Source: Leguminivora glycinivorella
Taxonomy: Eukaryota; Arthropoda; Insecta; Lepidoptera; Tortricidae
Assembly: GCF_023078275.1 (NCBI RefSeq)
Contig: NC_062971.1
Coordinates: 7,254,001 to 7,318,000, forward strand
DNA: 64,000 nt
Direction of reading: 5' to 3'
Position 1 is the stretch's first letter; the number at the start of each line of letters is the position of its first letter. Of the stretch, positions 42,004-54,129 are shown piece by piece. A program made the translations under genes and the position numbers. The notes under the pieces were generated by a model. It was not told the origin of the DNA. It made no database searches and saw nothing but the letters and a program-made list of their open reading frames with translations.

Positions 42004-42560
42004 TAAGTAGTGTCAATCGCTGCGTGTGTTCGTTGTACGAGTCTATGTGACTGTACAGACCGACTGCAACTGCATGGGAACTGCACTCGAATTAGAACGT
42101 CGGCGTGCATCAGTTCCTATTATACAAGTTACATTCTGGCCCGAAGAGCCGGGAAATTACCTAGTGCATTACTGCATTTTATATATTTTAAATAATTGTT
42201 ACTAAAATGCTTATTTATTAAAATATATAAGTACCTACTAAAGAATTATACCTACAGTTTATTATTGCACCCTATCAGTCAGTGATTAAAGAGATTCCTT
42301 AAAACGACGCCTACTGTCTAGAGTTATAATATGTAGTTCAAATTACATGGCCCTTTCTCTTCATGCCGGTGGAAGGGAGGTGATTATGTGGAATATATGA
42401 CGACGGTGATTCTGACGACTTTTGCCGTCCAATATGCTAGCAAAGTAGAAAGGTAGGCACGATTTTTTTCAGAAAGTTTATTGAGTCTTTTTGCTGTTGC
42501 TGATTTCATTGCTCTTCCGCTTTAACAAACATTTCAACAAAAGTATAAAAAATAAAATAT
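42004..42560. other. spacer downstream of the UGT gene
   Basis: No open frame is seen that could supply the missing C-terminal tail of the UGT whose stop is at 42561-42563, and no repeat was recognised. Confidence 0.4.
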
Positions 42561-45032
42561 TTAAAATTGCAGCATGAGTGCGGGCGAGCGCAGATGCGGC
42601 GCGCCGCGCGTGCGCACCACGTGCTCCACCCAGTGCACCAGCTCCGCGCCCGGCGACACCGGCCGGTCGTGGTACATCTGGGATAGCTCCTTGGCTCTTA
42701 TTCTGTAGCTGTTGAGGAATGCAGGTACAACTTTTTGAATATTAACATAATTATACATAGCAGTTACATTGGCTACCTTCCGACAGCATTAGGTATCTGA
42801 TCGTGATTAGTCCCATGTACCTATTATTTCCGCGATATCATCGGAATTATCTACTTCTTATAATTTTAACTGAACGAGATAGATTCTAGGCTATTAATTG
42901 CTGCAAGATTTGAAGCACATAATAATATATATTCTAATATAAACGTGAACGACCCTAAGAAAATGCTCTTTAAATAAATAAATAAATATTATAGGACATT
43001 CTTACACAGATTGACTGAGGCCCACGGTAAGCTCAAGAAGGCTTGTGTTGTGGATACTCAGACAACGATATATATAATATATAAATACTTGTATACATTA
43101 TCCATGACTCAGAACAAATATCTGTGCTCATCACACAAATAAATGCCCTTACCGGGATTCGAACCCGGGACCGCGGCGCAGCAGGTAGGGTCACTACCGA
43201 CTGCGCCAGACCGGTCGTCTTTAGCTAGCTTTAGCCTTACCTTACCTGTCATTACTAAGAACCTCCTCAATGGCTAACTTTAAGTCGTCTGCCAAATCGT
43301 AAGCTAGCTGTACTTTCCTAGCGAAGCCTTTGTGCACGGCTCGATCTATGTTGAGAGTCTGATCATATCCAACTGGTATACCGACCACCGGCACCCCAAA
43401 GAAAACGGTTTCTGTCACCGAAAAAATTCCGCCATGCGTGATGAAAAGACGGCAGTTTGGGTGAGCTGAAACAAATGTGTTACAAAAACAATAAAAATAT
43501 GTAAACATTTTGCTTGATAGGTTAATTAGGAGACTGGTAATAATGTGTCCTAACTGAATGTCTAAATATATCCCTATACTCGGAGTTTATAACAGGGTTA
43601 CAGTTCCATTTTGGAATTTTCTTAGTCATCACAAAAACTTGAATAGGAAATCTCTTTTTCCTTTCGTGTCACTATCTTACCCAAAATGCCATGCTGCGGG
43701 GCCCATTTCACAATATGTACATTTTTAGGCAAATCCGGCAACTCTTCCTCTAGTTTCCAAATGATCGTTTGTTGCAGATTACTAAAGACTCTTAATATGT
43801 CACTTTTCATGGTATCCGGCATATCTTTACTTTTCCATATAGAACCCATACTGAAGTAGATAACTCCATGATATGCGCTATCCATTATTTTTTGTAGATC
43901 CTGCATCAGAAAAAAATATAATGTAACGTACCTACCCAGTCCACGTGCAGTACCTACCTAATAATGATTAGTATACTGGGTGGCTCATTCAAATCGGTCA
44001 CTATGGGAAATTCTGAAACTATATAAGACATACGTAGATCTGTTCTTAGGAACCATGTCATCGATTTTAATAAAAAAAATTGTATATTATATATTCCACA
44101 AATACAGTCTTAGAAGTATTGTAAAGGCTTTCGATGATTAGTTTTGATTACCTGTGGCAAAGGTTTCGGTTCTCTTTCAATCCAAAATCCACCAATTTCT
44201 TTACAGTTCGCTGGCAGTCTCATTGATTGTCCGTAGACAGGGTGAGAATTTGAAAAAAGTAGTGTGCCATTATACAGTACTTCTTCAAAGGGCGGTAGCT
44301 CTCTATTACCTCTTTTGGCAACGTGGGGACCAAAAAGCACTTCGTAATTTGTTTTATCTCTTGATGAAAAGTACCTGAGAAGGTACATCAGTTGTTTACT
44401 TAGCACTGAAGAAAGTGAGGAACTCGCAATCAAGTTCTATGCATTCTGTTCAGATGAAGAAAGTTAGGTTAATGGCTGTTATGAGATTGTTGTGTTTAGG
44501 TAAAGTCCCCAACAAAGGGGGTCGGTTGGTTGGTCCTGTCATGGCCATAAGGAATAAACGAGCTCGTGAATGAATCTTTCTGGATACCTGTGCAGTCTCG
44601 TTCGTTCTTCCACCACCTTTGTTCAAAAGTCTTTCCTACCCAAAAAGTGCACTTACATAAATTTAAAAGCCTTAAATATCGCCTGAATGGTGAACTGCAT
44701 CATTCGTTGTGCTAAACTAAACGGTGGCACAGCAGCTGAGTTCATGTCGGGCGTGTACGCAGGATTGGATGCTTCATCAATGAGAGACAGCACCATCCAA
44801 TGCGCCTCCGTAGTCGATGACCAGATTAAAGGACAGTTGAACACCGTCGCGAATCTGGAAATACCATAAAGCCATTGAAAATGGTGTGGTTGGCAACCTG
44901 TTGATGCATGGTCTATATATTCGCTTAAAACACTCGCTTCGCTTTTTTTTTATTTGTGTGATGAGCACAGATATTTGTTCCTGAGTCATGGATGTTTTCT
45001 ATGTATATAAGTATGTATTTATCTATTTAAGA

Positions 45033-45097
<65 letters not shown>

Positions 45098-48000
45098 TTA
45101 ACTTGCGAATACTGTCAAGCATGCGCGGATCTAGTGGGGCCTGGGCCTTTACCACGTGACCTCGTCCCTGGGCAAGAAGCTGGATCCGCGCTTGTTGTCA
45201 AGTGACTTACTTAAACCTCACATGAAGCAATAGGCTAATTTCGAATACTTAGTATACTTACCCAGCAAACATATCACTATGAAACCATTCAGCAATAACT
45301 ACGTCGAAGTGAGTGGTATGGTCATTAAGAAGATCTTGTACATTTTGGTTTCTGATTGTCTCTTCCTCATACGAGAAAAACATTTTGGAGGTGGTTTTCA
45401 TTATTTTCCAATATTGCGACATCGTCTCATTCCATAGTACAGCTTTGATTGTAAATACTTCAGCTACCAGTATAAACATATTGATTATGTGTCGATAGAA
45501 TAGGATTTTTTTTAAGAATCTATTTAATTTGAATGTCAAAGTAGTCTCGTCACGTTCCCGTTATTTACAAAAGTATTAAATGAAAATGAAAATGAAATAT
45601 TTATTTTTCAAGTAGGCATATTACAATGCGCATATGAACGTCAAATAAAGCTACGCCGGCTCTAACCCTACGCCTCAGCCTCGAGAAGATTTCAGTCCCC
45701 CCTCAGTTGGGTGGGGGGTATCCACTATGGGACCGGCAAGAAACTCGGCGGGCAACTTCTTTTCAAAACATTACATCTTATAATTAACATGCATTAAATA
45801 ACAAGATACAATTTAACATGCAAAAGTATTCATCAAAGAATATGAACAGACTAGGTACTCTATGGAAATTAATTTCAATAAATTATATTATTGCTTAATA
45901 ATACGTCGTTCTTCTTCAGAGAAAACATATCAAATTGTCACAGAAGAAAAAGATAATATGAATCTCAATATCATTAAATATGTAATTTACCTACACAACA
46001 TAAAATATAAAATATTTGATGTGCTGTGTCCTCTATACATAATACAATTATTTTAATTGCTATTCGTTTTTTGTAGTTTCTGGTTCGGGCCATGCATGTT
46101 TGTCTGTCAAATAGTCCTCGACTCTGTAATAAGCCTTTAACATCGATGTTTTTTTTAAGTAGTTCTTAAGAGCTGGGAGGGGTAATCTCAAAGCAGTGTC
46201 AGGTAACTTATTATAAAAATGAATGCATTGCCCAACAAATGACTTCTGTACTTTACGGACACGAAACTTCTTTATGGCAAGCTTATTTTTGTTTCTAGTG
46301 TTATAATTATGGATATCAGAATTCTTAGTGAAACAGTCTAAATTCTTAACAACATAAATTATACTATCATAAATGTATTGGGAAGCTACAGTTAAGATAT
46401 TAATTTCTTTGAAGAGTTCTCTTACTGATTCACGTGTTCCTAAGTTGTAAATAGAACGAATGGCTCTCTTTTGTAATACAAAGATAGTCTGTATGTCAGC
46501 TGCTTTGCCCCAAACCAGAATACCGTATGACATTACACTGTGAAAATAACTATGATACACTAGGCGAGCTGTCTCAACATTAGTCAGTTGCCTGATTCTC
46601 CTAACGGCGTATGCGGCTGAACTTAATTTGCTTGCTAGTTTCTTTATATGAGGACTCCATTGTAGATTTTTGTCCAATGTTAAACCAAGGAACAGTGTTG
46701 TATCTACCATCTCTAAGCATTCATCATTCAAAAGTATTTTTGTATCGATTGGTTTAACATTCGGCAGAGAAAATCGAATACATTTGGTTTTCTTAGAATT
46801 AAGAAGTAAATTGTTGACAGTAAACCACTGCAGTACATCAGCTAACGTGCTATTAATTACATTGTAATCCGTAGATTTTCGGTCAACATTAAAAAGCAGT
46901 GATGTATCATCAGCAAAAAGTACTATTTCACAAAAGTTTTTTACTATATATGGCAAATCATTTATATAAACCAAAAAATTGTCTATCACTACTGTGAACA
47001 TGCATTAAATCGAATTGTAATTATATGTATATGTTTGTTCCTTTTTACGCAGTATGGAAACCAAACGAGTAGGTATAATTTAAAAAATCTTACGTCAGTC
47101 GATTTGTTTTTATCTTCCGAGTAAAGTGCACTTCATGATCATTAAAGTTATTAATGTACCTAAATAATGCTTTAACAACTTAAGTCTCCATTATAAAGGT
47201 TAGGCACCACAGACATTAGATTCGACAGAAGATTCATAATCTGAATTTGGATTTGTATGCAACCTGTCAGTTCAAACTGACACTGACAGATCTGTCAGTG
47301 TCAGTTTGAACTCAGACAGATCTGTCAGTGTCAGTTTGCATACAAATCTTTTTTAAGATTATGAATTTTTCAGACTGTCTGTTGCCGGGCTTATATCAAG
47401 TAAAGGAATTCGTTCAAACCTCACAAGGATTATCTATTTGTAGATTTTTGTTTATCATGCAGAAACGTCTCCATGATAAAATATACCTATTATATACTAG
47501 CTTTTTCCCGCGGCTTCGCACGCGTTAGAAAGAGACAAAAAGTACCCTATGTCACTCTCCATCCCTTCAACTATCTCCTCTTAAAAAATCACGTCAATTC
47601 GTCGCTCCGTTTGGCCGTGAAGGACGGACAAACAAACAGACACACACTTTCCCATTTATAATATTAGTAAGTATGGATATTTTCCCCTCACTAGCTCGGA
47701 AACACGTGTTTTGTCCTTTAATACCAGCGGGTAAAAACGCATTTTATCCACTAGTGGGTAAAGTAATTTGACCTTGAATAACGCCAAATTAACTGCTTTA
47801 AAATTGATAAAAGTAGGTGAATCTAGTAATAAAGATCATTTTCCCCTCACTAGCTCGGAAACACGTGTTTTGTCCTTTAATATCAGCGGGTAAAAACGCA
47901 TTTTATCCACTAGTGGGTAAAGTAATTTGACCTTGAATAAAGTGGAATTAACTGCTTTAAAATTGATAAAAGTATGTGAATCTAGTAATAAAGATGATTT

Positions 48001-51000
48001 ACCACCTGTGGAACTACTGGAAGCAGTGATAAACGCATTTTTTGCGTTGTAGTTTCCTCGCTATAGTGAGGGGAAAAGTTTTGTGTTACACTCGGGTGCA
48101 AATGTATTTTTCCCCTCACTAGCTCGGAAACACGTGTTTTGTCCTTTAATACCAGCGGGTAAAAACGCATTTTATCCACTAGTGGGTAAAGTAATTTGAC
48201 CTTGAATAACGCCAAATTAACTGCTTTAAAATTGATAAAAGTAGGTGAATCTAGTAATAAAGATCATTTTCCCCTCACTAGCTCGGAAACACGTGTTTTG
48301 TCCTTTAATATCAGCGGGTAAAAACGCATTTTATCCACTAGTGGGTAAAGTAATTTGACCTTGAATAAAGTGGAATTAACTGCTTTAAAATTGATAAAAG
48401 TATGTGAATCTAGTAATAAAGATGATTTACCACCTGTGGAACTACTGGAAGCAGTGATAAACGCATTTTTTGCGTTGTAGTTTCCTCGCTATAGTGAGGG
48501 GAAAAGTTTTGTGTTACACTCGGGTGCAAATGTATTTTTCCCCTCACTAGCTCGGAAACACGTGTTTTGTCCTTTAATACCAGCGGGTAAAAACGCATTT
48601 TATCCACTAGTGGGTAAAGTAATTTGACCTTGAATAAAGTCAAATTAACTGCTTTAAAATTTACAAAAGTAGGTGAATTTAGTAATGAAGATGATTTACC
48701 ACCTGTGGAACTACTGGAAGCAGTGATAAACGCATTTTTTGCGTTGTAGTTTCCTCGCTATAGTGAGGGGAAAAGTTTTGTGTTACACTCGGGTGCAAAT
48801 GTATTTTACTTCTCGTGTATTAAAAAACTCGCAAGTTCAGGATTCTATTCTCGAACCACTCGCTTCGCTCGTGGTTCAACTATAGAATCCTTTCACTTGC
48901 TCGTTTTTCAATTCCACACTCGGCATTAAAATACAACTTTGCCCCCTTGCATAACAAATAACTATTACTTCTCGTGTGTTGGAAAACTCGCAAGTTCAGG
49001 ATTCTATTCTCGAACCACTCGCTTCGCTCGTGGTTCAACTATAGAATCCTTTCACTTGCTCGTTTTTCAATTCCACACTCGGCGTTAAAATACTACTTTG
49101 CCCCCTTGTATAACAAATAACTATTGTAGAACATACGTGTAAATATCTTCAAGCTTTCACTGACATCCACCACTCGCAGTTTGGGATGGCCAATTTCTTT
49201 AGCTTCCTTAGGATATGGCGTAACGATGGTTACCTAAAAATATACAGAAACTTTACCATCTAAAGTCTTAAAAGATTTGCCTTTTCTACTTTTCCGTTTG
49301 TACATACATATATCTCTCCAAAATTGGCAGAAAAGAAGATGCGAAGCTCTTCTGTCTGAGCCGTATAGGTTCCGTATGCAAATTAAAGGCGTAAGGCCGT
49401 TTTCACATTATCCGATCCGATATCGGGTGTCGGACCGACATCCTACATCCGATAAACGCTTCCGATAGTGTCGGATGTCGGTCCGATAAAACTCATTGTT
49501 CCAAATCAATGAAGTATGATTTTGTATATAAGCACTATATTTCAAATATTTTATTGTAAAATTAAAATAACGGGTATAAAAATACTCAAAGAGTGGCAAG
49601 TAAAATAAATACTTATAATTTTACATTTAACTATGTATATCGTCTACTAAAAGATGAAAAAATTAGTACTTAATCCGCAATTCGGACCAATGAATGACAA
49701 TTTTTTTTTTCAACAGAAATTCATCATTAACAGCTGTTTAATAGACGCCATTTTTGTCACGCACACTACTACAAACGTATACCTACATTATATACGCACA
49801 CACACAAATATTATCGGCCGACAGCTGGCGGGGGTCCGGCATGTCAAAAATGTCAGACGCGTCCTTAGTAAGGGGAAATTAGCTAAAATTAGGTACGGAA
49901 TAATTAATGGAAGGTTTTTTTAAATTGAAATATGTACCTTATAGACCGAAGTTATTTTTCATCAACCCTCCCCACTCCTCCCCCCTTTGCGTCACCCCTC
50001 TACCCTCCCTTAAAGTGCCGAAAATGCGGTTTTTCTCGATTTCTGACAAAAATGTTGAAGATACAGAAAAAGCGCATAGCAACAAAGTAATCCTTAATAA
50101 ATTTACTACAAATCATTCATTAACACTTTGGTTCTAGCACTTATAGTTTTCGCGCGATCCGTCACGAAAGTTGGTCCTTTGCTGCAATTTTCTTTAATGA
50201 ATGTTAAGTTTTCGCCCAAAATGCTTACGAAATCGTCGAAATTTGTTTGATATGACTAAAATATTGTAACTCATGACTAAAATAAAATTAAGGGGGAAAA
50301 CTCACTACCATGGGTGGAATTTCCGATATGTCTTGGAATTCCAGTAACTATTTAAGAGGTAATATTTTCACGGTAGTAGTCGCTAGGAGTACCATTGATC
50401 CATATAGTATATCGATGACTGGGGATGAGCTTTTGGTAGCTGTTGGTAGAGCCCTGCACGGGAAGCATGGTCGCGCGATAGACGATAAAATAGCAGGCCG
50501 ACCCTATCGCACTATTTGCAAGTGCGATAGGGACAGCCTGATATTTTATCGTCTATCGCGCGACCATGCTTCCCGTGCTGGAGTATCAATCCAGAAGCCG
50601 TGAGTTCAAATTCCACCCATGGTAGTGATTTTTCCCCCTGAAATTAATTTTCAGTTTATAATATTTTAGTAATATCAAACAGATTTCGTAAGCAATTTGG
50701 GAGAAAACTTAACATTCACTAAAGAAAATTGCAGCAAAGGACCAACTTTCGTGATGGATCACGCAAAAACTATAAGTGCTAGAACCAAAGTGTCAATGAA
50801 TGATTTGTAGTAAATTTATTAAGGATTACTTTATTCATACACGCTTTTTCTGTATCTTTAACGGTTTTGTCAGAAATCGCGAAAAACCGCATTTTCGGCT
50901 ATTTAAGGGGGGGAAGAGGGATGACGCAGAGGGGAGGGATGGGGAGGGTTGATGAAAAATAACTTCGGCCTATAATGTACATATCCCAATAAAAAAAAAT

Positions 51001-51738
51001 CTTCCATTAATTATGCCAAAATTTTCATACATAACTTTCCAGAAGGAACGTTCTACCTGCCGATATCGGCAGTTCGATGGATAAGAACTGTTGTAGGAGA
51101 GTCTTTGCGTTTTATATTGTTTTTTAGTAATAATGATCTATTAAATACATAAACAAAGACCTGGAAGCGCATAAATCTTACATTTTACATCCTTCCTACA
51201 TCCGATATCGGATCGGATAATGTGAAAACGGCCTAAGTACACAAGTTGCAAAAACAGTGTTGTGACCAAGAATTTTCCCAGCAGTTTCCCAGCACTTGGC
51301 AGTTTCAAAGAAGCTGGGAAAATTCTTGGATATTTCTTAAAATGTTCTTTCGGTGCATCAGTACCTAATACAAATAAGGTGAATACTTACTCCAGAAACG
51401 ATACCTACTTATATACAACATACAAAATAATGCAATAAACACATTGAAACTTATAAATAGAAAATTTGGCCCAGGTCTTGCTCGTTAGGTAAGGTGCCCA
51501 TAAGGCTGGCCGCGTTGCCCCGCTAGGTAGCAATGCTGATCCGCTGAGCAAAGTATAGACCAGCCCTCTGGCACCTTATACTTACTTCGTGTCCAGCTCC
51601 TAAGAGATGCTTTGCATAACCGAAAGCCAGTGTGGTGTGGCTTTTGCTCAAATTTGGAAATACTAGTAACGTATTGTAGGCCTCGCAATCCAACGCTGAT
51701 TTCAACACAAGTAAGAGAGCGAAACACAGCCATTTCAT
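42561..51738 (-). CDS. UGT: UDP-glycosyltransferase, eight exons, no membrane tail
   Basis: Exons in transcript order: 51738-51586, 49233-49137, 45463-45262, 44854-44657, 44374-44152, 43900-43681, 43465-43246, 42708-42561. All junctions are GT-AG and in phase; the CDS is 1461 nt (486 residues). Residues 1-20 are a hydrophobic signal peptide. His34 in 'SKSHTTL' fits the catalytic base. Exon 2 continues 'VTIVTPYP'. The C-terminal half has 'YFSMGS', 'KWAPQHGILAHP', 'FITHGG', 'FGVPVVGIP' and 'YDQ', the UDP-sugar site. Usual insect UGTs are about 510-530 residues and end in a transmembrane anchor. Here the frame stops four residues after 'LRSPAL' ('MLQF'), exactly where paralogs at 58143 and 59883 read 'LPWYQK' and enter the anchor. 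It may be a soluble/secreted enzyme or an early pseudogene. Introns carry a LINE, SINE pieces, a hAT MITE, a 428-bp tandem array and a 1.8-kb nested element. Confidence 0.88.
42971..43219 (-). mobile_element. tRNA-headed SINE
   Basis: On the minus strand it begins 'gacgaccggtctggcgcagt' (A box), has the B box 'gggttcgaatccc' at about 43155-43167, then the body 'tgatgagcacagatatttgt', and ends in TTTA repeats. It lies in the last intron of the UGT gene. Relatives: 4432-4675 and 44951-45036. Confidence 0.8.
44951..45036 (+). mobile_element. SINE body fragment
   Basis: 'tatttgtgtgatgagcacag' through 'aagtatgtatttatctattt' matches the SINE body at 42971-43219, in the opposite orientation. The tRNA head is missing. 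Confidence 0.7.
45037..45094. repeat. (AT)n microsatellite
   Basis: About 29 uninterrupted AT dinucleotides follow the SINE fragment, inside the UGT intron. Confidence 0.95.
45120..45194. mobile_element. 75-bp hAT-like MITE, 'catgcgcggatc' family
   Basis: The ends 'catgcgcggatc' and 'gatccgcgcttg' are inverted. The flanks 'ctgtcaag' (45112-45119) and 'ttgtcaag' (45195-45202) are an 8-bp duplication with one change. A longer sister breaks the UGT pseudogene at 58865-59014. Confidence 0.8.
45582..47003 (-). mobile_element. 5'-truncated jockey-like LINE
   Basis: A 313-codon open frame (46060-47001) starts inside a reverse transcriptase at 'FLVYINDLP', carries the catalytic 'FADDTSLL', and runs to a typical ORF2 C-terminus ('NKLPDTALRLPL'). 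About 480 bp of 3' UTR follow, ending in an ATTTTC-type tail at 45582-45600. The 7-bp flank 'attaaat' lies at 45575-45581 and 47004-47010. It is inserted in the intron between UGT exons 2 and 3. The N-terminal polymerase and endonuclease are absent, so it cannot move alone. Confidence 0.8.
47198..47392. mobile_element. palindromic MITE, relative of 27523-27689
   Basis: It shares 'tttgtatgcaa', repeated 'gatctgtcagtgtcagtttg' in the centre and 'aagattatgaattttt' in the arm. The arms are less perfect than in the sister copy. Confidence 0.65.
47496..47678 (+). mobile_element. short retroposon, 'actagcttttnccgcggctt' family
   Basis: Head 'actagctttttcccgcggct', middle 'ttggccgtgaaggacggaca', end 'tttataatattagtaagtat' + 'ggat'. 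Parts recur at 11149, 11381, 40307 and 54837. The 'ATGGAT' end suggests an RTE-type retroposon; this is inference. Confidence 0.6.
47681..48803. repeat. 428-bp tandem array of a MITE
   Basis: Starts 'tttcccctcactagctcgg' at 47681, 48109 and 48537 define a 428-bp period (two full units and about 267 bp of a third). Each unit contains a short (about 158 bp) and a long (about 270 bp) version of the element also found singly at 25066-25320. Units are nearly identical. The two 77-codon minus-strand frames inside, exactly 428 bp apart, are repeat-derived. Confidence 0.88.
48804..49124. repeat. 159-bp tandem duplication of a foldback element
   Basis: 'tacttctcgtgt' at 48807 and 48966 start two near-identical copies, each with an internal palindrome around 'ccactcgcttcgctcgtgg'. 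It ends 13 bp from UGT exon 2. Confidence 0.85.
49395..51233. mobile_element. 1.84-kb TIR element (PIF/Harbinger-like) with a nested foldback
   Basis: The ends 'ggccgttttcacattatccg' and its complement are flanked by TAA (49392-49394, 51234-51236). Inside, long inverted arms of about 400 bp (about 49905-50330 and 50605-51015; 'attaatggaag' / 'cttccattaat') face each other. In their loop sits the foldback MITE at 50455-50575. No transposase is recognised. It fills most of UGT intron 1. Confidence 0.75.
50455..50575. mobile_element. foldback MITE, sister of 32625-32748
   Basis: The ends 'cacgggaagcatggtcgcgc' and the inverse 'gcgcgaccatgcttcccgtg' are fully complementary. The centre is 'gcactatttgcaagtgc'. 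Confidence 0.85.
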
Positions 51739-52363
51739 AATTTTATCTGAAACGGTACGGTAATTTTTATATGATTAGGTTAGGTATACAAAAGATAATA
51801 TTCTGAGTTTCTGACTAAGTTCCAAGGAGTCTTTTAACTGAGCTGCTCGGCCTACTTTAGTCTGACATCCACGGATCAAAAATTTCACGGCGAATGCACC
51901 TAAATGACGATAAGTTAAGGAAATCTTTGGATTGTCCCTTATGGTTATGGCCAATGATCCTACTAAGTTTTAACTGGACAGTTGGACACTGATGTAGGTA
52001 TAAGTCCGCTGCTGAAGACACTGACCTCCTTGCACAGAAGTTTGTATGCAACGGTGCTCGGTGCTGAGTGAATAATGTTGCTGAATGTACCTACAGTTTT
52101 GCTCTATAAATTTTATCCAAATATTTTACCGACGACCCAAATAAATATTTCAAAGAGTGTCTTCTGACCACATTTCTGATATTTCTGATCAAAAGAATTT
52201 AGCTCGAACAAGCCTTTATTCATTCGCCTATTTTTAACATTCTAGCAAATGTTTAAATATGTGCATTCGTGCTACAAAACGTTGAAGCAGGGGCTCATTC
52301 CGCGATTCTATCGCCGCGCTACAAGTATATATATGCTGGCGGCCGCGAGTTCGGGGCTTAATC
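51739..52363. other. upstream region of the UGT gene
   Basis: It should contain the UGT promoter, but I see no clear TATA box or initiator. The end (about 52295-52345) is a fragment of the dispersed repeat seen at 40858-41275. Confidence 0.35.
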
Positions 52364-52484
52364 TGGGGGCCGATTTTTGAATCTCACTTTCACTAAAATA
52401 CCGGTTGAAATCGGTGAATTGCCTATTATTTTCAGTGACAATTTTCTGAATTCGAACGCTGTGAGACTCAAAAATCGGCCCCCA
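52364..52484. mobile_element. palindromic MITE, 'tgggggccgatttttgaatc' family
   Basis: The ends 'tgggggccgatttttgaatc' and 'gactcaaaaatcggccccca' are inverted, 121 bp in all. Confidence 0.8.
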
Positions 52485-52863
52485 GGGGTGGCGCGCGTTC
52501 TCACGAAAGGCACGTTCGCACTTTCTATTGGTACTTTACGTCGTGAGTTTTTCGGAACAACATCGGAACGATATCCGAAAGATGTCATTCAGTGTACGTG
52601 CTCAATATAGCTACGGGCAGGGCAAGTACGAGCGAAATGCACGATATCCGAATGTCTGAATGAATCCTAATTTTAATGATATCAGTGTGCGTTAGAACTG
52701 GCCCGTTGCTAAAGCAGATTATTATGCGTATAGATAGTCGAAATAAATACCCCGCTTACTAATTTTGCATATTTAAATATAGAAAAGGCAACTTACAGGT
52801 TATCGTAGATATCTGTAGAAACGTAGAACTAGGAGCGATTTGCTGCCTGCTCTGCGCAGGCCC

Positions 52864-53009
52864 CGTAGCCGAATGGCATTTCTCCGACGCCAAACGGAAA
52901 CGAAACCTGTCCGGCTCTGTCGCACCAATACGCAAGAGCGATAGGGATAGATATCTACTAGCGCTTCGTTTCGTGAGCGTTTCGTGAACGTTTGTGCCGT
53001 TCGGCTACG
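52864..53009. mobile_element. foldback element, 'cgtagccgaatggc' family
   Basis: The ends 'cgtagccgaatggc' and 'gccgttcggctacg' are inverted. The inner 'gctctgtcgcaccaatacgc' is related by inversion to about 63050-63130. Confidence 0.65.
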
Positions 53010-54129
53010 CACCCTGGTCACGTTCACGAGTAACACTGGTTTATATTTAGGTAGGTATTGCATACGTCAGTGTTTGTTGTTGTGTATACAAACACTGGAT
53101 TCGCGTGGTAGTTGTAAAGCTATTTACGTGTTTAGGTTCGTTATTGTTATTTATAGATTGATGTTATCAGCTTTTTATCATTTCGACAAGGAGTAATATA
53201 AAATGGTATCGATATCGATCTACATAATATATGGTACAGTTAGCTGCATATGATGCATTTATCGCCTTTTTATACGTATTTAACTTGAACATAATATTAT
53301 TTAACTAATCATTTAGTGTCTATGTATTTGTTTTTGATTCTAGATTTGTTTCTAAAACAGCAATGAGATTATTGTTTCAAGATATACGTCATATACCTAC
53401 ACCATGTTTTTGTTTTCCTTCAAATTCAACACGTCTGCAGGTTCATTAACAGGATCCAACTAGAGTTTGCATTATCCGACGAGTTTTTATATTCGAATAA
53501 TTCGGATAATACCATTTTTATTATTCGAATATTCGAATAATTTGGATAATTTCGGATAATTTATTAAACGGAACAAAATTAATGTTCCAGGTGCGTATAA
53601 GCGTGAAATTGATAACGGCTGAGATAGATGAGCGCCATAATGCGAAATGTACCTACATATTTTATTTATTTTTTGCGTAAATCAGCAAACTGTAGAAATT
53701 AAAACACACCTAGCTCTCTATCTTTAGTTCTATGACTAGAATCTTGCAATCAGATAGTGAGCTGTTGATATAAGACAGTAGTAGTAATTAGTTAGTAAGG
53801 TATAAGGAGAAGTTTTTCTGACAACACCTTTATCTTGGAAATGGATGGTAGAGAGGATGGCTTGTTGAGAGTGGAACGTGAGACAACATCATTGGATATA
53901 ATGATGGTTATAGGGCCATACAGCGTTGTCATGTTATCCGATCCGATATCGGATGTAGGAAGGATTTCAAAGACAAAAATCAAAGATGGCGCCTTGAATG
54001 ATTTCGAGAATGTATAGGAGTCGGTCCTCCGCTCGATCGGATCGGATACTCATCTTAAATCTGCGGGGGCCCTTCCGGATACACTTCGACCCATCGGGAT
54101 CTTTTGTGAAATTACCCCCTTCGATCTTA

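Noticed and set aside
47982..48643. Two nearly identical 77-codon frames 428 bp apart
   Set aside because: They are part of a MITE tandem array and no coding signal remains once the repeat is recognised.
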